From CAYHWW01 sp964360145 (GTDB lineage: Bacteria; Bdellovibrionota; UBA1018; CAYHWW01), in contig CAYHWW010000175.1 in NCBI GenBank assembly GCA_964360145.1, forward strand, positions 1 through 6,876: a stretch of 6,876 bases of DNA. The letters are read 5' to 3'. Below the pieces are notes generated by a model. The model did no database searches and had not been told where the DNA came from. It saw nothing but the letters and a program-made list of their open reading frames with translations. This document shows positions 1 through 5,284 of the stretch, one piece after another (the first letter of the stretch is position 1; every line of letters begins with the position of its first letter). Both the position numbers and the translations under genes were made by a program.

Positions 1-24
1 ACGAAGCCAGGCGGGAAAAGACCG

Positions 25-41
25 AGCCTACGTGATAGGCT
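25..41 (+). promoter_or_regulatory. Small inverted repeat in the leader of the DUF2079 gene
   Basis: AGCCTA at 25-30 and TAGGCT at 36-41 are perfect complements around a 5-base loop. The 3' arm contains the only ribosome-binding-like AGG (37-39) at a sensible distance, 8 bases, from the ATG at 48. A second pairing is possible between GAAGCC (3-8) and GGCTTC (38-43), so two mutually exclusive hairpins can be drawn over the same 3' arm. There is no T-run after it, so it does not look like an intrinsic terminator. A role in masking the ribosome-binding site is inference. A 6-bp stem is short enough to occur by chance, and the transcript start is not visible. Confidence 0.2.
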
Positions 42-47
42 TCAGGT

Positions 48-1700
48 ATGACGAGAGCCTTGGACATTTTGCAAAGCGTCCTCTTCCTCTTCATCGCGCT
101 CCTCCTCCTCACCGGTGGCGTGAAGACCCCGACCTGGGAGCTCGCCCAGGTGGACCTTTTCGGCTGGGCGTTGCTCCTCGTTACGGTGGCACGTCAACTG
201 CGCACCGGCGTGCCGTTATCCCCCCAACTCAGCCAGTGGCTGAGCCACTGGCTCGCCCCATTCGTGAGGCGCCATGGGGTCAAGGCAGCCATCGTCGCTT
301 ATTGCGCGCTCCATTTTGCTGTTCTCCGCGCAAAATATGGCTCTTTTGATCTTGAAGCCTATGACCTGGGCTTCGTGGGCCAAGCCGTTTGGTCCACGGC
401 CCATTTGCCTCAGCCCGCGCACTTCCTCCACTCCAGTCTGAGTCGGGGGGGCACCTATCTTGGCGAGCATTTCTCGCCGATCCTCGCCGTGCTGGCCATC
501 CCCGTGCGCTTTTTTCCAGAACGCGCATCAATATTTGTTGATGCGCTTTTCTGCGCCCAGGTGGCGCTCATGGGGGCCAGCGCCTGGCTCCTCTACCTTT
601 TAGCGCGGCAGCGCAAACTCGGGGAGGGTGCTGCTGCCGCGGTGGTGGCGCTTTTCTTGCTTTACCAACCCACCCGGGCCGCGATGCACTTCGCGTTCCG
701 TGAAGACCTCTTCTTCATCCCCCTCATCTTCGCCGCGCTGCTTGCCTTGGAGCGAAAACGCACGGTCTCCTTCTGGGCCTGCTGCGCCGCCATCTGCCTT
801 GTTAAAGAGAACGGGCCCCTCGTCACCGCCCTTCTCGCGGTGCCGTTATTTTTAAAGAGGCGCAAAGGCGATGGCATCGCCCGCGATGGCATTGCCCTCA
901 TCGTCGTCTCCGCGTTGATCTTCTGGGTCATCAACGCCAAGGTCATGCCTGCCTGGGCACCGTCCACCGGCGACATTGGTACGGTGGCGTCCCGTCGCAT
1001 GGGCGGTGCCCTGGGGCCGCTGCTTGCTTCCAAATTTGAGTGGAAGACCCTGCGTTATCTTGTCCAGGTGCTCTTACCCTTCGCCGTGGTGGCGGTGCCC
1101 TGTTGGTCTTGGCTTGGAGCCGCCGCTCTTGTGGCCATGAATCTCATCATCTCGCTACGGATGGTGGGCTTCCATTACGAGTGCGTCACGATCCCATTTC
1201 TCATGTATGGCTTCATCACCGCTCTGCAGGCGCGGCCGGCGGGGCCAAAACGTCGTTTTGCTGGCATCATCGCCGCATGCGCCCTGCTTGCGGTATTCGG
1301 CCGCAGCCCGGTGCTCGCCCTCCGTCAACACTGGCCCCGCGGTGAGCATCGCTGTTTGGAGTCTCTGCTTCAAGCCCTCCCGCCCAAGGCCTCCATCGCG
1401 ACACAAAGCGGGCTTTTCCCCCATCTTATGGCTCGCCAAGACATTTTTTTGCGAGGGCTCGCCACGGCCCTGCAAGAAGACTATCTCGTGGTTTCAAAAC
1501 TCCCCGGCATCAGCACCTATGCGACCCCCCTGCTCATGGGGTGGTTGGACTCCTTGTCTACCCAGCGGCCCGACTACCATCTCTTATTTGAGGATGGTCG
1601 CCTCCGGGTCTGGTGCCGTGCGCCTGTCTGTACGAGCACAAACACGTTGGCAGCGGTGCGCGCCTTGAGTAACATCCAAGCGGCATGCTCCACTCACTAG
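48..1700 (+). CDS. DUF2079 family polytopic membrane protein (GT-C-like)
   Basis: A 550-residue integral inner-membrane protein with roughly 11-13 hydrophobic segments, beginning with one at about residues 8-24. DUF2079 hallmarks are visible in order: DLGFVGQAVW (106-115), LGEHFSP (138-144), the LYQPTRAAMHFAFRED stretch (205-220), a LERKR turn (234-238), LVKEN (251-255) and FHYE (375-378). The C-terminal soluble part (about 445-523) has the family's A-S-I-A-T-Q..L.PHL..R pattern (448-463), then DYLVV (478-482) and a final LFEDGRLRVWCR. The family is largely uncharacterised but, as I recall, is grouped with GT-C glycosyltransferases, which use polyprenyl-phosphate sugars outside the cytoplasmic membrane. 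A glycosyl-transfer role is therefore inference, strengthened by the overlapping GtrB-like gene. The ATG at 48 has a weak AGG at 37-39 and gives a full-length protein. The last 16 bp overlap the next gene, suggesting translational coupling. Substrate and acceptor cannot be read from sequence. Confidence 0.88.
   Translation: MTRALDILQSVLFLFIALLLLTGGVKTPTWELAQVDLFGWALLLVTVARQLRTGVPLSPQLSQWLSHWLAPFVRRHGVKAAIVAYCALHFAVLRAKYGSFDLEAYDLGFVGQAVWSTAHLPQPAHFLHSSLSRGGTYLGEHFSPILAVLAIPVRFFPERASIFVDALFCAQVALMGASAWLLYLLARQRKLGEGAAAAVVALFLLYQPTRAAMHFAFREDLFFIPLIFAALLALERKRTVSFWACCAAICLVKENGPLVTALLAVPLFLKRRKGDGIARDGIALIVVSALIFWVINAKVMPAWAPSTGDIGTVASRRMGGALGPLLASKFEWKTLRYLVQVLLPFAVVAVPCWSWLGAAALVAMNLIISLRMVGFHYECVTIPFLMYGFITALQARPAGPKRRFAGIIAACALLAVFGRSPVLALRQHWPRGEHRCLESLLQALPPKASIATQSGLFPHLMARQDIFLRGLATALQEDYLVVSKLPGISTYATPLLMGWLDSLSTQRPDYHLLFEDGRLRVWCRAPVCTSTNTLAAVRALSNIQAACSTH
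231..253. repeat. Near-perfect 23-bp palindrome of two self-palindromic 11-mers
   Basis: AGCCAGTGGCT (231-241) and AGCCACTGGCT (243-253) are exact reverse complements separated by a single G at 242. Each 11-mer is itself a palindrome around its middle base (AGCCA-N-TGGCT), so the two copies also read as direct repeats differing at one position. The element lies inside the DUF2079 gene and encodes part of the SQWLSHWLA stretch (residues 62-70), a hydrophilic-to-amphipathic linker before the third hydrophobic segment. It may simply be a tandem duplication of an 11-bp unit plus one base, or it may be a protein-binding or cruciform-forming site. I see no further copy in the window. Confidence 0.75.
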
Positions 1701-2635
1701 TCATCCCCGTTTACAATGAAGCCGCCGGTCTCGATGCCCTTTCCGAGGAGGTGGCGCGCCTTGCTGATCATGTGGCGGCCGATGGCAGTGAACTCGAAGT
1801 GATCTTTGTCAACGACGGCAGCCGCGATGGCAGCGAGCAGGCCCTCGATGGCCTTGCCGCCCGGGACCAGCGATTCAAGGTCCTTCATTTTTCACGCAAT
1901 TTCGGCCACCAGATGGCTATCACCGCGGGCATCGAGTGGGCCAGTGGCGCCACGGTGTCCGTGATGGATGCCGATCTCCAAGACCCGCCCGCCGTGATCC
2001 TCGACTTTCTTGCCAAGTGGCGGGAGGGTTTCGAGGTGGTCTATGGTGTGCGCGAGGCGCGGGTTGGGGAGACCTGGTTCAAGCTTTTTACCGCGAAAAT
2101 TTTCTACCGCATCATCCGGCGCCTCACCAACGTGGAGATCCCCGTGGACGCGGGGGACTTTCGTCTCATGGACCGCCGTGCCGTGGATGCGCTGCTCTCC
2201 ATGAAAGAGCGGCACCGCTTTATCCGCGGCATGGTGAGCTGGGTGGGGTTCCGTCAGGCTCCCGTGCTTTATCAGCGCGAGAGTCGTCGCTTCGGGACGA
2301 CTCATTACCCGTTTCGGAAGATGCTGCGTTTCGCCTTTGACGGGATTACATCATTTTCAGCGGTGCCGTTGCAGCTTGCCACCTGGCTCGGGCTTCTTTC
2401 CGCATCCCTGGCTTTAGCCGCCAGCGTCTGGGCGGTTTGGGGGCACTTCATTGCCAACATCACCATCCCGGGCTGGACGTCGCTCACGCTCATCGTGCTT
2501 TTCCTCGGTGGCGTGCAGATGCTCGCTTTGGGCATCATCGGCGAGTATCTGGGTCGCATCTATGATGAAGTCAAGGGACGGCCCCTTTATCTTGTGCGAC
2601 GCAGCGTAGGCATTGCGCCGCCTATCCATCGCTAA
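1685..2635 (+). CDS. GtrB/DPM1-type polyprenyl-phosphate glycosyltransferase, family 2
   Basis: This 316-residue protein has the usual length and layout of GtrB, ArnC and DPM1 homologues, which transfer a sugar from a nucleotide-sugar to undecaprenyl- or dolichyl-phosphate at the cytoplasmic face. An N-terminal GT-A fold shows VIPVYNE (6-12), FVNDGSRDGS (41-50), SRNFGHQMAITAG (70-82) and the metal/nucleotide-binding MDADLQDPP (94-102). DAGDFRLMDR (155-164) and ERHRFIRGMVSWVGF (175-189) follow, then the juxtamembrane R-F-G-T-T-H-Y..FDGITSFSAVPLQ segment (202-230). Two transmembrane helices lie at about 232-255 and 266-287, closed by IGEYLGRIYDEVKGRPLY (285-302). All key motifs are intact, so it should be active. 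The usual GxSKY before the first helix is GTTHY here, a mild variation. The start at 1685 lies inside the upstream gene, behind a weak AAGCGG; VIPVYNE sits at the expected distance from it. The sugar cannot be predicted. Confidence 0.93.
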   Translation: MLHSLVIPVYNEAAGLDALSEEVARLADHVAADGSELEVIFVNDGSRDGSEQALDGLAARDQRFKVLHFSRNFGHQMAITAGIEWASGATVSVMDADLQDPPAVILDFLAKWREGFEVVYGVREARVGETWFKLFTAKIFYRIIRRLTNVEIPVDAGDFRLMDRRAVDALLSMKERHRFIRGMVSWVGFRQAPVLYQRESRRFGTTHYPFRKMLRFAFDGITSFSAVPLQLATWLGLLSASLALAASVWAVWGHFIANITIPGWTSLTLIVLFLGGVQMLALGIIGEYLGRIYDEVKGRPLYLVRRSVGIAPPIHR

Positions 2636-2677
2636 TCACCCTTGTGAATTTTTCTTGTTGGCGGTCAAATATGGGGC
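2636..2677. other. 42-bp intergenic gap, the only one of note between genes
   Basis: This is the most AT-rich piece between genes. TTGTGA (2642-2647) and TCAAAT (2665-2670) lie 17 bp apart and each matches four of six positions of the sigma-70 consensus hexamers. If used, they would place the transcript start almost on the downstream ATG, leaving nearly no leader. TCAC (2636-2639) and GTGA (2644-2647) form a 4-bp stem followed by ATTTTTCTT, which looks like a terminator but is far too weak to trust. The GGGG at 2673-2676 is 1 base from the ATG at 2678 but 7 bases from an in-frame ATG at 2684. The gap may divide the sugar-transfer pair from the envelope trio, or all five genes may be co-transcribed. 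Confidence 0.3.
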
Positions 2678-3697
2678 ATGTCCATGAGGTTCACCGTTCT
2701 TGTCTTGTGCGCCGTGCTAGCAGCTTCCTGCGGTCGCTATGATCGGGACCCTGAGTTGTCAGGCACGACCTCGGTGAATTTCAGGGCGGCCCCGGCCAGC
2801 GGCCAGGCGCTTAATGTGTTCGAAGACTTCGCCTTTGTGGGTCGCATCCTCAACGGGGCCCTGTTCAATCAGGGGGAAGGCGATCTCATCGAAACTTTTT
2901 CCAGTGTAGCCGGCGGCCTCATGGTCTTCGCCGCCAACGCGGGCAACCACGCGTTGGGTGGCAGCAGGTTTCTTTCCGGCGCGGGAGCGGGTGCCAGCCT
3001 CAATTGGATCATTCCCAACGGCGACTATCGGTTTTATCTCGTGGGTTATTCCGCGGCGAGCATGGGTGGCACGCCTGCTTGCGCCGCGGCCAACGGTGGC
3101 AATAGTCTTCGTCTCGGGGGCGGGACGTTCACGGTGGCGATGACCGCGGGGGCTTGCAACGGCCCGCCGTTCGTCGATGGTGGGACAGCGCCTGGAGGCC
3201 CCATCGCCGTGTCGGGATTTGAAGTCCTGGGTTGCACGAATATCGCTGACTTAAGTGTACTCGCTTACAGCTCTGGGTACGGCGGCAGTTGCAACGTGGA
3301 TGTGATCGATAAGGCCATGGTGAAACTTGTGGAGTGGGATCACTTTGATGCACCTCGTCCCCCGCCATTCAATGGCCCAGGAATCAACACGGGTTGCATC
3401 GATGTCTATCCGACGACCAACGCATTCACTGCGTATGTTCCAGTGCAGGGTGGTGCCAACGCCGCCATGCCCATAGGTACGGTGCTTGGATTGTTCGGGG
3501 CTGCTGGATGCGCGGATGGGGACCTTGTGCGTGGGTTCTTCCTAGAGGGTGGGTTGGCTGCTCCCGCGAACAGTGGCGCTTTCCCTGCGGCCACTCAGCT
3601 CATCGCTCCGGGCGGGCCCCAGCCACCTCGCGCAGATCTCGGGCGTTGGATTTTCGATGGGACCGCGACGGCCCGGCTCTACATGAAAGCGCCATAG
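2678..3697 (+). CDS. Putative Cys-rich lipoprotein of unknown family
   Basis: I do not recognise a named domain in this 339-residue protein. The N-terminus has an Arg at residue 4, a hydrophobic core (5-14) and a lipobox-like LAAS-C with the candidate lipidated cysteine at 18. The residue at -3 is Ala rather than Leu, so it is a sub-optimal but accepted signal peptidase II site. Residue +2 is Gly, not Asp, so an enterobacterial-type retention signal is absent. The mature chain is rich in Gly and Ala and carries six further cysteines (135, 160, 186, 205, 240, 278), enough for three disulfides. Recognisable pieces are WIIPNGDYRFYLVGY (110-124), a SLRLGGGTFTVAM strand pair (143-155) and a C-terminal GRWIFDGTATARLYM (322-336); predicted content is mostly beta. 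ATG 2684 is an alternative start two codons later with better spacing to GGGG. Its stop is followed after one codon by the FecR gene in the same frame. It is probably an envelope partner of the two downstream products; the function is unknown. Confidence 0.8.
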   Translation: MSMRFTVLVLCAVLAASCGRYDRDPELSGTTSVNFRAAPASGQALNVFEDFAFVGRILNGALFNQGEGDLIETFSSVAGGLMVFAANAGNHALGGSRFLSGAGAGASLNWIIPNGDYRFYLVGYSAASMGGTPACAAANGGNSLRLGGGTFTVAMTAGACNGPPFVDGGTAPGGPIAVSGFEVLGCTNIADLSVLAYSSGYGGSCNVDVIDKAMVKLVEWDHFDAPRPPPFNGPGINTGCIDVYPTTNAFTAYVPVQGGANAAMPIGTVLGLFGAAGCADGDLVRGFFLEGGLAAPANSGAFPAATQLIAPGGPQPPRADLGRWIFDGTATARLYMKAP

Positions 3698-3700
3698 TCC

Positions 3701-5284
3701 ATGATCCACCTCCTCCTCATCACAAGCCTCCTCGCCTGCGCCGCCGATGTCGAGTCGGCGGCCACCGCGGTGGACGTGAAGGGTGCGGTGCAGTTCCGCA
3801 CGAAGAAAGGTGCGCTGGAGTCTCTCTTCAGAGGGCGGCGCGTTCCGGCGGGGAGCACGGTGATCACCCCCGCAGGGGCCTTCGCAAAGCTGAGCTTCAT
3901 CGATGGCAGTGAAATCACCGTGCAGCCCGGGAGTCAGTTTCGGGTGGATCTGCCCCCCAGTGAGGAGCAGCCCGGGGTGTTCTCTCTCCTTTTGGGTGGT
4001 GTGAGAGCCAAGTTCTCCAAAGCCATCAATGAAAAACCAAAAGCATTGATCCGCACCAATCACTCGGTCATGGGTGTGCGGGGCACCGAGTTCCAAGCCG
4101 TGTACAACCCTCAGAACCGCGTTGCGTCCGTGGTGACCTTTGAGGGGCAAGTGGCCGTGGTGAGCGCTGATGTGGGCTCCATCCCAGACTCGGCTCGCCT
4201 GCTCGGCTCTTATGAGGCTGCGGTATCCGACCGCGACCGCGTGGCCTTCGTCGGCACTGGCCAGTACAGCGGCGTCACCCCCGGCGTGGCCCCCAGTATC
4301 CCCGTGCGCATCTCGCCGGCGCAATTCGAGACCTTGCGCCTGGTGAATGCTGCGGTGCCCGCGGCAGTGTCGGCGCACGCATCCGAAGCTGCGGCATCAT
4401 CGCCGGTGCCGCCCGGCGTGGATGCCCGGCTCCTCGCCACGGCGGCCCCCGCTGCTTTGCAGGCGGATTCCCCGGGGGATGGAGCACCCCACGTCAACGA
4501 CGTCGTCACTGGTGGTGGCGGCTTTGTAGTGACGGCGCCGCCGGAGGGTTTTGTGGATGGGGCCACGGGCCGTGTTGCCCCTCCTGCCGGCGGGTTTGTT
4601 GACTTGAAGAGCGGTATTTACGTGCCGCCGCCTCCGGGCAGTAGCTTTGACCCCGTGACACAGGTCTTCGTGCCCCCGCCTACGAGGGGATCTTTCAATG
4701 CGACCACCGGAGATTTCGCGCCGCCCCCGGGTATTCAACTGGATCCCGTACATGGCCTTGTGGCCGCGGGCGGGGCGCCGGGGGTGTTGCCGCCAATGAC
4801 ACCGGCGGCGGCAGCGCCCGGAGCTGACGCCAACAGCCTTGCCAAGCCTACCGTGGCACCCGCTGTCGTGGCGCCAGGTACGGCGGCACCTCTTGCGCTG
4901 CTCTTCGCGGGTGTGGACCCCGCGCTGTTCGCCGGCGGCATGATGGCAGCACCACCGCCGCCGGGCAGCGAATTGCGTACGTACCTGGCGCCCCCTCTCG
5001 CCGCGGCTGGCGTGGCGGTGACTCTGCCGCCTTCCGCCTCGGTGGTGCTCTCCGCGGCGCAGCCTCCAAGTGGCGCCGCTCCCACCCCTGGGGGATACTA
5101 CGCCATGCCGCCTGCGCCGAATGGCCAGTATTATGCGGGCTTTGATGGTTTTCAGCCCCAGTACCCCGTGTATAACCCCTTTCTTTGCCCACCGTACTGC
5201 GACCCCGCATATCAACCCGGCTTCTATCCCGGCATGCCGGCGCCTGCCGGTGATACCCGCGTGAGCTTCATCATTAATGAATAA
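3701..5284 (+). CDS. Secreted FecR-domain protein with Pro-rich tandem repeats
   Basis: A 527-residue exported protein. Residues 1-14 form a short hydrophobic signal without a basic residue. LLAC at 10-13 could be a lipobox (Cys13), or cleavage could follow the ACA or CAA motif. A FecR domain covers about 22-155: VDVKGAVQF (24-32), VPAGSTVITPAGAFAKLSFIDGSEITVQPGSQFRVD (48-83), the LGGVRAKF strand (98-105), HSVMGVRGTEF (121-131) and VVTFEGQVAVV (144-154). An Ala/Pro linker follows, then about 15-residue repeats (271-358), a long low-complexity Ala/Pro/Gly region to about 465, and a Tyr/Pro-rich tail (466-512) with CPPYC at 496-500. Classical FecR regulators span the inner membrane and control a sigma factor; here there is no inner transmembrane helix after the signal and no sigma gene, so a periplasmic or outer-membrane structural or ligand-binding role is inferred. 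It starts 4 bases after the preceding stop, with no clear ribosome-binding site, and overlaps the next gene by 8 bp, so coupling is likely. Confidence 0.85.
   Translation: MIHLLLITSLLACAADVESAATAVDVKGAVQFRTKKGALESLFRGRRVPAGSTVITPAGAFAKLSFIDGSEITVQPGSQFRVDLPPSEEQPGVFSLLLGGVRAKFSKAINEKPKALIRTNHSVMGVRGTEFQAVYNPQNRVASVVTFEGQVAVVSADVGSIPDSARLLGSYEAAVSDRDRVAFVGTGQYSGVTPGVAPSIPVRISPAQFETLRLVNAAVPAAVSAHASEAAASSPVPPGVDARLLATAAPAALQADSPGDGAPHVNDVVTGGGGFVVTAPPEGFVDGATGRVAPPAGGFVDLKSGIYVPPPPGSSFDPVTQVFVPPPTRGSFNATTGDFAPPPGIQLDPVHGLVAAGGAPGVLPPMTPAAAAPGADANSLAKPTVAPAVVAPGTAAPLALLFAGVDPALFAGGMMAAPPPPGSELRTYLAPPLAAAGVAVTLPPSASVVLSAAQPPSGAAPTPGGYYAMPPAPNGQYYAGFDGFQPQYPVYNPFLCPPYCDPAYQPGFYPGMPAPAGDTRVSFIINE
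4511..4774 (+). repeat. Protein tandem repeats in the FecR protein, about 15-16 residues
   Basis: Within the FecR-domain protein, units of the form G-x-[FL]-[DN]-x-x-[TS]-G-x-[FYV]-x-P-P-x-G run in tandem. They are GFVDGATGRVAPPAG (283-297), GFVDLKSGIYVPPPPG (298-313), SSFDPVTQVFVPPPTR (314-329) and GSFNATTGDFAPPPG (330-344), with degenerate edges at 273-282 and 345-358. An outlying fragment, PPPPGSELRTYLAPP (418-432), resembles the pattern. The DNA copies have diverged strongly while the pattern of aromatic/Asp, Thr-Gly turn and Pro run is kept, which points to an old expansion under protein-level constraint. The D-x-x-T-G turn flanked by hydrophobic positions suggests a short hairpin per unit separated by polyproline spacers. 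A surface-spanning or partner-binding role is inference. Confidence 0.85.

Noticed and set aside
1443..1450. Run of seven T in the DUF2079 gene as a phase-variation or slippage site
   Set aside because: The frame is intact, it simply encodes Ile-Phe-Leu, and seven bases is short; nothing else suggests phase variation.
2636..2655. Intrinsic terminator (TCAC-CCTT-GTGA then ATTTTTCTT) after the glycosyltransferase gene
   Set aside because: A 4-bp stem with two G:C pairs is too weak to be called a terminator in a GC-rich genome.
3394..3912. 172-codon + strand frame overlapping the lipoprotein end and FecR start
   Set aside because: Cys/Trp/Arg-rich shadow translation in another frame of two coding regions with clear signals; no independent support.
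3542..4378. Long open frame on the minus strand (278 codons) across the lipoprotein/FecR junction
   Set aside because: It is antisense to two well-supported genes, its translation is His/Arg/Gly-rich with no recognisable motif, and such frames are common opposite GC-rich genes.
4790..5090. GC-rich GCCGCC-type stretches as DNA repeats or a CRISPR-like array
   Set aside because: They are irregular Ala/Pro/Gly codon runs in an open frame, with no constant-length repeat or spacer.
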